64,000 nucleotides of DNA, from contig CAXXQH010000001.1 of the NCBI GenBank assembly GCA_963678375.2, positions 1 through 64,000 on the forward strand. The letters run 5' to 3'. The notes under the pieces are model-generated. The model did no database searches. It was given only the letters and a program-made list of their open reading frames with translations, and was not told where the DNA came from. Shown piece after piece: positions 47,965 to 58,105 of this stretch; the first letter of the stretch is position 1, and each line of letters opens with the position of its first letter. The position numbers and the translations under genes are program-made. The DNA comes from JAEKNW01 sp963678375. GTDB taxonomy: Bacteria > Cloacimonadota > Cloacimonadia > Cloacimonadales > JAFGVF01.

Positions 47965-49238
47965 TGCTTTTAGGAAACAATATTCGTAGTAGCTTAACAA
48001 TTATTCTTTCTCACAAGATAAGAACTATGTTAACCTTACTAGGCCTAATTATTGGTGTTCTTGCTGTAGTTTCAATTTTTTCAGCTGTGGACGGTGTCAA
48101 AGTTGCTATCAACACAAGTGTTGGTAATATGGGTTGGGATAACTCCTTCACTATTACTACTAAGACTGAACAAGATGAAAGTCAGAGATTTAATCGCCGT
48201 TGGTGGCGTAGGTCTAGAGAAAAGAGAGAAGCTAAGCCAATAAATATCAATGACTTCTATACCTTACAAGATGAACTTGATGCTAAACATATATATGCAA
48301 TGGTATCTACAACTTCTCACGATAGGAATAGTAAATATTCAAGGTGGACCCAAATAAAAGCTACTAATAATGACTATTTTAATTTCAAAAAATATTATAT
48401 TTTAAAGGGTCGCCCTTTTAATAATTTAGATAAAAAACAAGAAGCTAATGTTTGTCTTGTAGGAAGTAATTTCTGGGAAGGCAATATGAATTCAGATCCT
48501 AATGTAATAGGCAAAAAACTAACTCTTGGTAGTCATAGATATACTATTATTGGAGTGATTGGTGAGGAATCTGGTGAGAAAAGTGAGTTTGATTTTAATC
48601 AATGGGAGAGAAGATGGGACCTACGGTCTATATTTATACCACTTGAAACAGGCGTCAAGTATTACTCAGTCAATCGTGAAATTGAACAGATTTATGTACA
48701 ATCTCATAACTCAAGTAAATTCCTTTTTAATAAGAGCAAAGCCAGACAACTACTCTTAGCTAATCACTATATGACTGAATCTTTTACTTTCGTTTCTGAA
48801 CCTGAAGAAATACTTAAATTTACTCAGCAATTAAATGACATGCTATCTAAGTGGAATACTATTTTAATGGCCATTGCTTCTGTTTCACTCTTCGTTGGTG
48901 GAATAGGCTTGTTTAGTACTCTCTTAATATCTATCAGTGAAAGAATGAATGAAATTGGTATTAGAAAGAGTATTGGTGCATCTGAGTTTGATATATTTTC
49001 CCTACTTCTCTCTGAGGCAATAATTTTAACACTAATTGGAGCAACAATTGGTATTTCGATAGCTAAAATAATCGTTGTCTTCCTATCAAGTGCATTGAAA
49101 GTTCCTTTGACATTACCATATACCGGTATATTCGTTGGACTTGGTTTTGCACTTCTGATTGGTATTCTTTCTGGACTATATCCTGCTTATAAGGCAGCGA
49201 AAGTGAATCCTATTGAAGCTGTCTATTATTTCGATTAA
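47964..49238 (+). CDS. MacB-type ABC transporter permease
   Basis: About 424 residues from the ATG at 47964, which overlaps the topA stop and has AGGAAG before it. One N-terminal membrane helix (LTLLGLIIGVLAVVSIFS), a large periplasmic MacB-like domain (about 45-300), then three C-terminal helices with the FtsX coupling motif ISERMNEIGIRKSIGA. No ATPase is adjacent. The substrate is unknown. Confidence 0.85.
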   Translation: MLLGNNIRSSLTIILSHKIRTMLTLLGLIIGVLAVVSIFSAVDGVKVAINTSVGNMGWDNSFTITTKTEQDESQRFNRRWWRRSREKREAKPININDFYTLQDELDAKHIYAMVSTTSHDRNSKYSRWTQIKATNNDYFNFKKYYILKGRPFNNLDKKQEANVCLVGSNFWEGNMNSDPNVIGKKLTLGSHRYTIIGVIGEESGEKSEFDFNQWERRWDLRSIFIPLETGVKYYSVNREIEQIYVQSHNSSKFLFNKSKARQLLLANHYMTESFTFVSEPEEILKFTQQLNDMLSKWNTILMAIASVSLFVGGIGLFSTLLISISERMNEIGIRKSIGASEFDIFSLLLSEAIILTLIGATIGISIAKIIVVFLSSALKVPLTLPYTGIFVGLGFALLIGILSGLYPAYKAAKVNPIEAVYYFD

Positions 49239-49249
49239 AAGGGGGATTA

Positions 49250-50203
49250 ATGGCAACTCAAAAGAAGACTACTAAAAAGAAAACTACTAATAATAAGAAA
49301 GCTCCTAGTAAAAAAAGTGCATCAACTAAGAGAAAAAGTTCAAAAAAAACAAGTAGCAAGAAAACAAGAAAAAGACTAAGTTATTCAACTGTAACTATTG
49401 TTATAATTGCTGTTGCAACTTTCTTCTTTTTGAACTCTAGAGAAGACCATGATATTATTGAAGATATTAATATTGAAGCTCAAGCTACTGAAGAAAGATT
49501 AAATTTAGATGAACATGTTTTATCCTATTATTATCCTTCATCGAATTTATCCAATGGTGGTCTTGTAGAACATGAAGCATATAGCCTTGATTATAATGAA
49601 GATCATGAACAAGCAGATTGGGTCTTTTATGAACTTACCAAGGACGAAGTACTAAATAAAAAAGTTGTACGAAAAGATAATTTTAAGACAGATCCATCTA
49701 CTTCAATCTCTTCTGCACTACCAACCGATTATTATAAGAGTGGCTATGATAGGGGGCATCTCTGTCCAGCTGCAGATAATAGATGGTCAGCTCAAGCAAT
49801 GGAAGAAAGTTTCTATATGAGTAATATGACTCCTCAACACCCAGATCTTAATAGAAAGATATGGGCAGACTTAGAAGATTTAATTAGAGATTGGGCTATT
49901 GAAAATGGAAAGATATTCATAGCCACAGGACCTGTTCTTGCTGATGGGATAAAGATGAAAATCGGTAAGAGTAAAGTATCTGTACCAAATTATTATTATA
50001 AGATTGTAGCAGACTTATCAGGAGATGATATAAAAGGAGTTGGCTTTATCTTCTCAAATGGCGAGAACAATGGTGAACTGAAATACTATGCTTTTCCAAT
50101 AGATATGATAGAAGAGAGAACAAATATTGACTTTTTCTATAATTTAGATGATGAAATAGAAAAGAAGATAGAAACAGACTTTAAAATTGAGGATTGGTTT
50201 TAA
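49250..50203 (+). CDS. Membrane-anchored DNA/RNA non-specific endonuclease
   Basis: 317 residues. Residues 1-45 are almost only Lys, Thr, Ser and Asn in repeating units, then a membrane helix (STVTIVIIAVATFFFL), then a NUC1/NucA-type nuclease (from about 95) with the catalytic YDRGHLCPAADN and downstream SNMTPQHPDLNRKIW. The lysine-rich start is probably cytoplasmic and may bind DNA or RNA; the nuclease is outside. It may degrade extracellular DNA for nutrients or after lysis. GGGGG precedes the ATG. Confidence 0.8.
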   Translation: MATQKKTTKKKTTNNKKAPSKKSASTKRKSSKKTSSKKTRKRLSYSTVTIVIIAVATFFFLNSREDHDIIEDINIEAQATEERLNLDEHVLSYYYPSSNLSNGGLVEHEAYSLDYNEDHEQADWVFYELTKDEVLNKKVVRKDNFKTDPSTSISSALPTDYYKSGYDRGHLCPAADNRWSAQAMEESFYMSNMTPQHPDLNRKIWADLEDLIRDWAIENGKIFIATGPVLADGIKMKIGKSKVSVPNYYYKIVADLSGDDIKGVGFIFSNGENNGELKYYAFPIDMIEERTNIDFFYNLDDEIEKKIETDFKIEDWF

Positions 50204-50895
50204 TGAAAAAAGCTGTGATACTACTAAGTGGGGGTATGGATAGTCTGGTTACAACAGCCATTGCTAATCAAGAAAATGATGAACTATATTTTCTCCATGC
50301 AAATTATGGACAAATAACCCAGACCAAAGAACAAGAATGCTTTAATTACTTAGTACAATTCTATTCTCCTAAAGACATACTTACAGTAGATTTGAATTAT
50401 CTTAAACAAATTGGGGGAACAAGTCTTATCGGCAAGGGAGATAAGATTGAAAATCATGATCCTAACAAAGAGCAGTTTGTCCCTTCAACTTATGTTCCTT
50501 TCCGTAATGGGAATCTAATTGTTATTGCTACTTCTTGGGCAGAGGTAATAGGAGCTCAGTCTATATATATAGGAGCAGTTGAAGAGGATAGTTCAGGTTA
50601 TCCTGACTGTCGAGAGTCTTTTTATCTTGCTTTGAACAAAGCAATACAGTTAGGGACTAAAGATGATACTAATATAACTATTAAAACACCAATAATTCAT
50701 AAATCCAAAGCTGAAATAATAAAACTAGGCAAAGAACTTCAAGCTCCTTTTGAGTACTCATGGTCTTGTTATAGAAATAATGAAGTAGCATGTGGAACTT
50801 GTGATTCTTGCTATTTACGTCTAAAAGCTTTCAGAGAAGCTGGTTTAAAAGATCCTATTCCATATATTGATGATAATAAAAAAAGCTCACTATAA
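50203..50895 (+). CDS. queC: 7-cyano-7-deazaguanine synthase
   Basis: 230 residues from the ATG at 50203 (TAATG overlap; GAGG upstream). ATP pyrophosphatase loop LLSGGMDS (about 9-16), FLHANYGQ, STYVPFRNGN, IGAVEEDSSGYPDCR and the zinc ligands EVACGTCDSCYLR are QueC signatures. It makes preQ0 for queuosine. No other queuosine gene is nearby. Confidence 0.93.
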   Translation: MKKAVILLSGGMDSLVTTAIANQENDELYFLHANYGQITQTKEQECFNYLVQFYSPKDILTVDLNYLKQIGGTSLIGKGDKIENHDPNKEQFVPSTYVPFRNGNLIVIATSWAEVIGAQSIYIGAVEEDSSGYPDCRESFYLALNKAIQLGTKDDTNITIKTPIIHKSKAEIIKLGKELQAPFEYSWSCYRNNEVACGTCDSCYLRLKAFREAGLKDPIPYIDDNKKSSL

Positions 50896-51433
50896 ACAAA
50901 GTAGTTGGGCAGGCGGAACTACTACAGAACTTTTCATTTATCCTCTAGATAGTAGCTACCATACTAGAAATTTTGATGTCAGAATAAGTTCAGCAACTGT
51001 TGAAATTGAAAAATCTGTTTTTACCTCCTTACCAGATTATAATCGTTCACTAATGGTAATTGAAGGCAACTTAGAAATTAAGCATCAAGGTCATTATTCT
51101 AAGAATCTAATACCTTTCGAATGTGACAACTTTGATGGTGCTTGGAATACTTCTTCACTAGGTCAAGCTAGAGATTTTAATCTTATGACTTCTAAGAATC
51201 TGAAGGGAGAACTGAGCTTCCAAGAAAAGGAAGCTAAACATAAATTTAAACTTGAAAATAGATGCAATAATCTTTTTGTAGGTATTTATTTAATAAGTGG
51301 TAAGTTAATTTCTAATGACCGAAAGCAATGTATAGAGAGTGAAGATTTACTTATCTTAACAAAACTAAATGAGATTATTGAACTTCAAGCACTAGAAAGA
51401 AGCAAAATTATTTATATTTATGTGAGTAAATAA
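50870..51433 (+). CDS. HutD/Ves family protein
   Basis: 187 residues from the ATG at 50870; TTG at 50867 is possible. A bicupin-like HutD pattern: SSWAGGTTTELFIYP, then FDVRISSATVE, FTSLPDYNRSLMVIEG and AWNTSSLGQARDFNLMTS. It overlaps queC by 26 nt. HutD proteins are thought to moderate histidine use or stress; no hut gene is here. Confidence 0.8.
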   Translation: MIIKKAHYKQSSWAGGTTTELFIYPLDSSYHTRNFDVRISSATVEIEKSVFTSLPDYNRSLMVIEGNLEIKHQGHYSKNLIPFECDNFDGAWNTSSLGQARDFNLMTSKNLKGELSFQEKEAKHKFKLENRCNNLFVGIYLISGKLISNDRKQCIESEDLLILTKLNEIIELQALERSKIIYIYVSK

Positions 51434-51461
51434 AAAAGAGAAGCCTAGACTTCTCTTTTTT
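51432..51461. terminator. Bidirectional terminator between hutD and the M16 genes
   Basis: AAAAAAGAGAAG and CTTCTCTTTTTT around CCTAGA. A-runs and T-runs on both strands end the convergent transcripts. Confidence 0.85.
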
Positions 51462-51481
51462 AAATTTATATATATCAACTA

Positions 51482-53572
51482 TTAATATTCAAAAGTATCA
51501 TCTGAAAATTCAACATTGAACTTAATTGATTTGAATGATGTTGAGTTGATAGGGGTACCATCAATTAGAGTAGTTTCAATATGCATAGGACAAAGAACTG
51601 AGTCATTTAGTTTGTAGTCTGAGAAAGTACTTTTGACTTTCATTGCACCACTTGGTGAATCCATTGTTTCTACACTAAAACCTGGTAAACTATTTTCTTT
51701 ATTTATCCAAAGTTTCATACTTGAATCTTTATATTCAAGTTTTAAAATTTGATATTCAACATCATCTATTATCTCATCTTGTAAATATCCAATTGATAGC
51801 TTTGAAGGGTCATGAAGCCAACCAAAGTATGATAAATGAATCTGGTCTAGGATAGCTGTAAGATTCTCTTGAGGGAGTTCCATGTTTCTACCAGGCATTG
51901 ATTGAATACCCTTATCAATATTAACTGTTGTTGAGATTTCACCCATAGGAGATTCAATTTTATCAAGAAGTTTATTTGGAAAAACAATATGAGTTGTTTT
52001 ATCTAATGACATATCACCCATAGGAGTAGATTGAGTAATTGTACTCTTTGAAGATAAAGAAGTAATCTCTTTTTTGCTCTTAACTTGATTTAAGAATTTG
52101 GAAAATATTTCTTTTCCCTTAGCATAATCAAGAATATCTCCAGATTTTGTTTCCTTTAGGGATATATCGATTACTTCGACATCACCTAAAGTAGATACAT
52201 CTTCGATAAATTCATCTTTATTACCTACAAAAAGATAAATTAATTCTTCAGGTTTTAGATATTTCTTTGCAACTTGATAGATATCATCAATAGTTACATC
52301 TTCAATTTTCTCTTTGAGTATGTTAGCAAAATCTCTGTCATATCCAAAATAATCATAGTTTTTAATAGCAGTAAGAGTGTATTCTGGTCTTTCATATTTG
52401 AAAACAAAAGAATTAAAATATGAATCTTTAGCGAATTGAAGTTCTTCTTTGCTTACTTTTTCTTGAGTAATAATTCTTACTTCTTCAACAAGAGTCTGGG
52501 CAGCTTCTAAGGTGTTTTCTGTTGCAGTAGGGGCTAGAAGATACAAAGCACCTGGACTGTTGAAAGATGCAGATAAAAATGCTGCAGGAGAATAAGATAA
52601 TCCCTTTTTGACTCTGACAGATTTATAGACTCTACTTGTGAATCCTCCACCCAGGATTTCATTTAGGAGTTGCATAGCTGGGTAATCATCATCACTATAA
52701 AGAAGGTTTGAACGATGACCGATTAAGACCCAAGTTTGGCTGGCATCTTTTTTATCAACAATATAAACATTTGTATCTGAATCTGTTTTAGGTTCAGGTA
52801 AAGTTATTTCTTTATATTCAAGAGGTGAATACCAAGTACTAAAATAGAATTCTAACTCTGATTTAACTTCTTCTATATCAAAGTCACCATGAATAGTTAA
52901 TGTCATGTTCTTCGGATAAAAGTATTCTGAATAAAATCTTTGTACATCATCACGAGTAATATTTTCTACAGTATAAATCTCTTTTTGATAGTTTCGAGGG
53001 TAGTCTTGACCAAATATTACCTTTTGAAATTCTCTAAAAGCTATTGATGATGCTTCATCATTTCTTCTGTATATATTAGAGATTGTTCTTGTTTTTTCAG
53101 TTTCAAATTCTTCTTCATCAAAGGTCGGGTTTTTTAATACATCACTAAAAATAGTGAAAGCCAAATCCTTATCTTCAACTAAAGCACTCATTGAGACAAT
53201 AGAATGACGTGTTGATGCATAAGAACCTAAACTAATTGCATTATCATTTAAAATTTCTTTTAGCTCTTGAGCTGAATATTTTTGGGAGCTTGAAGTTAAG
53301 GAAGAAGATGCAAGTTCGGCTAAACCGATTTTGTCTTTTGGATCTGTTACTGTTCCACTATGAGCTTGAGCCTCCATTCTAATTATTGGCAATCTATTAT
53401 CTACCAAGAAATAAACTTTCATTCCATTGCTTAAAGTGTGTGTAACTACTTCTGGAACTTTAATCTCATTAAGTGGGGGAAACTTCAACTTATCGACAGG
53501 TCTTGCTTTATTGGATGAACATCCAGCTAACAAGATTACTGTTAATACTAGTAATAAAACAATCTTTTTCAT
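51482..53572 (-). CDS. M16 family lipoprotein lacking the HxxEH zinc motif
   Basis: 696 residues. Lipoprotein signal (LLAGC). Residues about 35-450 are two M16 half-domains, but where active enzymes have HxxEH this one has GLAELASSSL, so zinc is not bound there. The C-terminal about 230 residues are an extra beta-rich domain (SPMGEISTTVNI, PGRNMELPQENL, LWINKENSLPG) like LolA/outer-membrane lipoprotein-sorting folds. It forms a non-catalytic subunit next to the active M16 gene, 2 nt upstream. Confidence 0.8.
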   Translation of the reverse strand: MKKIVLLLVLTVILLAGCSSNKARPVDKLKFPPLNEIKVPEVVTHTLSNGMKVYFLVDNRLPIIRMEAQAHSGTVTDPKDKIGLAELASSSLTSSSQKYSAQELKEILNDNAISLGSYASTRHSIVSMSALVEDKDLAFTIFSDVLKNPTFDEEEFETEKTRTISNIYRRNDEASSIAFREFQKVIFGQDYPRNYQKEIYTVENITRDDVQRFYSEYFYPKNMTLTIHGDFDIEEVKSELEFYFSTWYSPLEYKEITLPEPKTDSDTNVYIVDKKDASQTWVLIGHRSNLLYSDDDYPAMQLLNEILGGGFTSRVYKSVRVKKGLSYSPAAFLSASFNSPGALYLLAPTATENTLEAAQTLVEEVRIITQEKVSKEELQFAKDSYFNSFVFKYERPEYTLTAIKNYDYFGYDRDFANILKEKIEDVTIDDIYQVAKKYLKPEELIYLFVGNKDEFIEDVSTLGDVEVIDISLKETKSGDILDYAKGKEIFSKFLNQVKSKKEITSLSSKSTITQSTPMGDMSLDKTTHIVFPNKLLDKIESPMGEISTTVNIDKGIQSMPGRNMELPQENLTAILDQIHLSYFGWLHDPSKLSIGYLQDEIIDDVEYQILKLEYKDSSMKLWINKENSLPGFSVETMDSPSGAMKVKSTFSDYKLNDSVLCPMHIETTLIDGTPINSTSFKSIKFNVEFSDDTFEY

Positions 53573-53574
53573 AT

Positions 53575-55050
53575 CTATTCACCTGCCTTTTTTAACATTC
53601 CAATAGTTCTATTACTAGGAACTAAGTATTTTTTCGCAACATTTACTATGTCATTCTTCTTAAGGTTATCTATTTCTTCTAAGGAAGAAAAGAAATCATT
53701 ATAATCCCCAGTCACAACTTCCATCATACCGATTTGGATAGGTAGAAAAATACCAGTATCAAGTCTTGATAGATAGCTTTTTTTAGAAGTCTTTCTATAT
53801 GATTCTAATTCATTATCACTAACTCCTTCTTTTAAGAAATTTGCCAAAATACTATCAACAGCTGTTAAGCAATCTTCTATTTCAACACCATTATTAGGAG
53901 CAAGCATAATACTAAATAAATTATCATATTTAGAACCAGGTAAACCTGCAAATGAGTATGCATATAGAGCAAGCTTCTTATCATATACCATTGTTTTCAT
54001 TAAAGGAGAGGTTTCTCTTTGCCCGAAAATTGAAGCAAGTGCCTCTATTGCGGTATTATCTGGATGACTTGCTGCTGGTACGTGATAACTAATCATAACC
54101 ATTGGAGACGCATCATAATCAATACTAAAACTTCTTTCTTCAGTTTGTTTTGGTTCTAGTTCTTTTACAGGAAGAGATTTTTCTCTTGCTGGAATAGTGC
54201 TTAAGTATTTATTAGAGAAAGCAAGAGCACGGTCTTCAGAAAAATCTCCATAAACAATGAAAGTAAGGTTTTGAGCTCCATAATATTTATTAAAGAAGTC
54301 TTTAACATCTTGACGTGTAATTTGCTCAATATCTTCCTTGGCTCCAATAGTAGTAAATTTATATGGATGAACCTTAAAAGCTGTTCCCATCATTTCTTTC
54401 ATTAATTGTCCTTGTGGGCTATTAACTTCACGCATAAGTCTTTCATCTAAGATAACTTGACGTTCTTTATAGAACTCTCTGAAAACAGGATTAGTGAATC
54501 TATCTGCTTCAAGGGTGAACCATAATTCAAGTTTATTTGATGGAAGACTAACTTGATACATTGTGAAATCTTTAGAAGTACCAGCATTAAAGTTTCTTCC
54601 ACCGTTTTGTGTATAGATTTGGCTGAATTCATTATTAACTACATATTTCGATGCTTCAACATCAAGTTCTTCAAGCTGAGTTTGGTATTTTGAAACAAGT
54701 TCTTGATTATCATTCTTTTTTGCTTCCAAAAGCAATTCAAAGACAGCATCTTGTTTGTCTAAGATTATCTTTTCTGCTAGGTAGTCATTTGTACCGATTG
54801 TTTGAGTACCTTTAAAAGCTAAATGCTCTAAGAAATGGGCAATACCTGTAATTCCAGGAACCTCATTTACACCACCAACATTAGCCATAGTTACACAATG
54901 AACTATCGGGGCAGAATCATCATGCAAAAGCAAAACTTTAGCACCATTTTTAAGTTTAATCTCTTTAATTTGATTGCCCAAGTTCTCAAATTCTATGCTT
55001 GAGAGTGAAACAACACAAACTGTTAAGATTAAGAAAATAAATCTCTTCAT
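53575..55050 (-). CDS. M16 zinc metallopeptidase, active subunit
   Basis: 491 residues with a signal peptide (about 1-17). GIAHFLEHLAFKGT carries the inverted HxxEH zinc motif (about residues 66-70), with the downstream Glu expected about 77 residues later, beyond a lengthened loop (EDAKKNDN-like coil). The second half-domain ends in RTIGMLKKAGE. Probably periplasmic. With the inactive partner it forms an alpha/beta pair like mitochondrial processing peptidase. It overlaps gmhB by 4 nt. Confidence 0.88.
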   Translation of the reverse strand: MKRFIFLILTVCVVSLSSIEFENLGNQIKEIKLKNGAKVLLLHDDSAPIVHCVTMANVGGVNEVPGITGIAHFLEHLAFKGTQTIGTNDYLAEKIILDKQDAVFELLLEAKKNDNQELVSKYQTQLEELDVEASKYVVNNEFSQIYTQNGGRNFNAGTSKDFTMYQVSLPSNKLELWFTLEADRFTNPVFREFYKERQVILDERLMREVNSPQGQLMKEMMGTAFKVHPYKFTTIGAKEDIEQITRQDVKDFFNKYYGAQNLTFIVYGDFSEDRALAFSNKYLSTIPAREKSLPVKELEPKQTEERSFSIDYDASPMVMISYHVPAASHPDNTAIEALASIFGQRETSPLMKTMVYDKKLALYAYSFAGLPGSKYDNLFSIMLAPNNGVEIEDCLTAVDSILANFLKEGVSDNELESYRKTSKKSYLSRLDTGIFLPIQIGMMEVVTGDYNDFFSSLEEIDNLKKNDIVNVAKKYLVPSNRTIGMLKKAGE

Positions 55051-55637
55051 TTTAAATCTCCTTTATTTTTTATTAATTTGTTTATTAGTTTAGAAGCTTC
55101 CCATAGGTCATTAACAACAAAGTGTGGTTTTATCCCATGTTCTTTTCTCTTTAAAAAAGTCTGTCTCCCATTGCCTGTTAAGACTAGTATTGTCGTCATA
55201 TTGAAATTATGACCTAGTTCAATATCTGAGAATTTGTCACCAATCATATAAGAGCTAGCAGTTTTAAACTGATTTTTTGCATAATACTTTTTTAAAAGAC
55301 CGGTACTAGGTTTTCTAGACTCATGTACGATATTATATGGTTCAACTACACCTTTCGGGTGGTAAGGTGAGATTAGAATATCGTCAATGTGGGCATTTTC
55401 ATTTGCTAACAAGTTTATCATTTTATCATGTACTCTTGTTAAATCTGCAAAGGAAAAGTAACCTCTAGCTATACCAGATTGATTTGTAACTATGACTACC
55501 TTAAAACCAATGTTATTAAAATATGAAATTGCTTTAGCTACATTTGGGTAAAGTACTAAATCATCAGGATTGCTAATGTAACCATTTTCATCAATATTTA
55601 TTGTTCCGTCCCTATCTAAGAAAATGACTTTGTCCAT
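55047..55637 (-). CDS. gmhB: GmhB-like HAD phosphatase lacking zinc cysteines
   Basis: 196 residues. HAD motifs FLDRDGTIN (nucleophile Asp), VVIVTNQSGIARGYFS and YMIGDKFSDIELG. It should remove the 7-phosphate of heptose bisphosphate or a related sugar for LPS. The zinc loop, CPHHP...CDCRKP in E. coli (from memory), reads SPYHP...HESRKP here. Located between lptD-like and M16 genes, with 1-nt and 4-nt overlaps. Confidence 0.8.
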   Translation of the reverse strand: MDKVIFLDRDGTINIDENGYISNPDDLVLYPNVAKAISYFNNIGFKVVIVTNQSGIARGYFSFADLTRVHDKMINLLANENAHIDDILISPYHPKGVVEPYNIVHESRKPSTGLLKKYYAKNQFKTASSYMIGDKFSDIELGHNFNMTTILVLTGNGRQTFLKRKEHGIKPHFVVNDLWEASKLINKLIKNKGDLK

Positions 55638-58105
55638 TATCTTCTAGCCTCGAATGGGAACTTCAGGATATCGCTGAGCTTGTTATTTGTAAGAACGACT
55701 TTATATTCCCAGAACTCATTTGATCTACTGTAATCAAAACTTAAATTCCAACAGTGAAGGTCTCTTTTCAATGATAAGTTATGAGATAGAATCTCATCTG
55801 TAATTATATTAATTCTGTTTGAATAACCTAAATGCCAATTATTTGTAAGATACATATCTAAGGATAGATTAAGATTGTTAGAATTTGGATCTAAAAAGTT
55901 TTTATCAAAAGACAATGCATGTGTTAGATTTAGAGACCAATTTTTACGCTCTGAAGAGGATTCGTAATAGTCCCAATCTAATTCTGCATACTTGATAGTA
56001 TCTTGAACTACTCTTTGTCCAGTTTTGAGAGGATTTTGAACTTTAGGGAAGTAATGGAAATATCTAAAATTTCCTGAGAATCCAAGCGTTTGATTAAATC
56101 TCCAGTTCTCTAAATTTAAGTCCCCCCATGATCTATCATAAAAATCATGACTGAAATTAATCGAGTTGTTATAACTAATCTGGACTTTATTAATAGTGAA
56201 GGAGTTTGGACTAAATTTAAGGCTGTGACTAATTCTAGACATCCTCCTGCTTTCTTTTTCAAGGTCATAACTAAGAGAAGAATTCATAGAAAATAAATTA
56301 TTGTTTTTTTTCTCAGTTTCAGTCATTTTATCAAAATATTTGACTTGCCAAATCTGATTTAAACTAAAATTTATACTTCTTTTTCTTTTACCACTAGCTA
56401 GACTAATCCCTGAGAAAGAGTAGAATTTATCATTTTCTGAATAATCGGGAGTATAAGCAAAGCTAATTCTTGGTGTAACTACATGTCTGATAGCTCTTAA
56501 AGAAGCTAGTTTGAATCTTTTAAGACCGTATAGTTTTGTTGAAGCAGATGTATTAAAAGAAAATGAGTTACCTCTAGTAATATTAGATTCTTCTTTATTT
56601 CTATCGAACCATGCTTCTCTAAAGTTCATCGATTGCGAGATATTAAAGTAATTAGATATATCTGGACTAAAACTAAAGGATAAACTATGTAGAGCTCCTA
56701 GATTATGCTGATTAATTATGACCTCATTACCAAGTGTGTCAAGATAAGTTTTATTACTCCAAATCAGATCTTTAAATGAAGAATTTTCATCTCTAACCGT
56801 TCCTGCGTGGCTAGCATTGAAGCTGTAATTATATGATAATGATTTCCACCAATAATCTTTCACTTGATTACTTTTTAGACCTATAAGCTCATAGATTGGA
56901 GTAGTTGATTCAGAATATCTGATACTTGGTAGAGTTATTGATTTAGTTTTGGATACAAAATTTTCTGAATAATAACTTGATATATTTAATGTTGAATTGT
57001 CAAAACCCTTGGAGTAAGTAGCTGAAGAGCTTATAGATTCTGTTAATCTATCGTCAATATCTGTACTATTGTCCCATATAACTTCACTAGTAGCATAATT
57101 AATATTAGCTATAAAGGAAGAGTTGTTTTTTAAAGTATGACGATGATTAGCTTGAAGTGACCAGTCAGTTGCTGTATTGTTATTATAGTCTCGTTTTCTA
57201 TAGTTAAAATTCAAACCTCCATTAAAGAGGTATCTAACAATATATCTGTTAGTAATATTAAAATTCCAGCCCTTCTTCTCATAAAAATCAAAAGCTATTT
57301 TATTTTCATAGTAATCTTTGAAAGCAAAATAATAAGCAATATTCTTGAGATATTTACCATCGCTATTATTCCAGCCAGGTTGTGGAATTAAAAAACCATT
57401 ATGTCTTCCTCTTTCAATACTAAAGGCCGCGAATGGGAGGGCCATAACAGGAAAATGATTAACATAGTATACTACAGGTTTGGCAGCTATAGTTTCATTT
57501 TGAAAGATTCTTAATCGTTTGGATTTTATATAGAAGTGTGGGTCAATATCATCGCAAGTAGTAAAAATTCCATTATCTATATCAAAGACTTTGTTATCAA
57601 CTTTTCTAATTTGAGAGCCATAAATAAAACCCTGTTCTAAAGCCCCAGAACCATTTTCTAAGATACCTGTTTTGGATTCTACATCCATTTTTATATCTTT
57701 GCTTAAGAAAATCTGTCCCAGTTGTTTTATCATAGCATCACCATATGAAAATGCATTTTTACTTTCAAGATCAAGGAAGAGGGAATCAGCTTCAATAAAT
57801 ATATCTTGATATGTAATTTTCGCATCACCAGATAGAGAAATTGTATCTTCAGAAAGATTTAAGGAGCTTCTTTTACCTGAATATTGAAGAGAATCAGCCT
57901 GAGTATATTCTTCATATTTTGTCTTGGCTTCAAGGCTATCTGAAATAACCTTTAAAGAGTCATTAACTATTCCAGAATTTAAGCCATTCTCTAAGTTCTC
58001 AGCTTCTAGTACGACGTTATCTTGACAGTATATCATAAACGTGATATACATGAAAAGTGGTATTAAAATATATTTTTTATTTATTAATAAGTTATTGTTT
58101 TTCAT
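55637..58105 (-). CDS. lptD: LptD-like LPS-assembly outer-membrane protein
   Basis: 822 residues with signal peptide (about 12-28). Residues about 75-180 are an OstA/LptA-like beta-jellyroll (LSGDAKITYQDIFIEADSLF), then a FTTCDDIDPHFYI segment and the N-terminal plug/barrel start (VYYVNHFPVMALPFAAFSIE, RHNGFLIPQPGWNNS), matching FCB-type putative LptD. The rest is the large barrel. No ribosome site is evident at 58105, so the start is uncertain. First gene of the LPS/M16 unit. Confidence 0.88.
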   Translation of the reverse strand: MKNNNLLINKKYILIPLFMYITFMIYCQDNVVLEAENLENGLNSGIVNDSLKVISDSLEAKTKYEEYTQADSLQYSGKRSSLNLSEDTISLSGDAKITYQDIFIEADSLFLDLESKNAFSYGDAMIKQLGQIFLSKDIKMDVESKTGILENGSGALEQGFIYGSQIRKVDNKVFDIDNGIFTTCDDIDPHFYIKSKRLRIFQNETIAAKPVVYYVNHFPVMALPFAAFSIERGRHNGFLIPQPGWNNSDGKYLKNIAYYFAFKDYYENKIAFDFYEKKGWNFNITNRYIVRYLFNGGLNFNYRKRDYNNNTATDWSLQANHRHTLKNNSSFIANINYATSEVIWDNSTDIDDRLTESISSSATYSKGFDNSTLNISSYYSENFVSKTKSITLPSIRYSESTTPIYELIGLKSNQVKDYWWKSLSYNYSFNASHAGTVRDENSSFKDLIWSNKTYLDTLGNEVIINQHNLGALHSLSFSFSPDISNYFNISQSMNFREAWFDRNKEESNITRGNSFSFNTSASTKLYGLKRFKLASLRAIRHVVTPRISFAYTPDYSENDKFYSFSGISLASGKRKRSINFSLNQIWQVKYFDKMTETEKKNNNLFSMNSSLSYDLEKESRRMSRISHSLKFSPNSFTINKVQISYNNSINFSHDFYDRSWGDLNLENWRFNQTLGFSGNFRYFHYFPKVQNPLKTGQRVVQDTIKYAELDWDYYESSSERKNWSLNLTHALSFDKNFLDPNSNNLNLSLDMYLTNNWHLGYSNRINIITDEILSHNLSLKRDLHCWNLSFDYSRSNEFWEYKVVLTNNKLSDILKFPFEARR

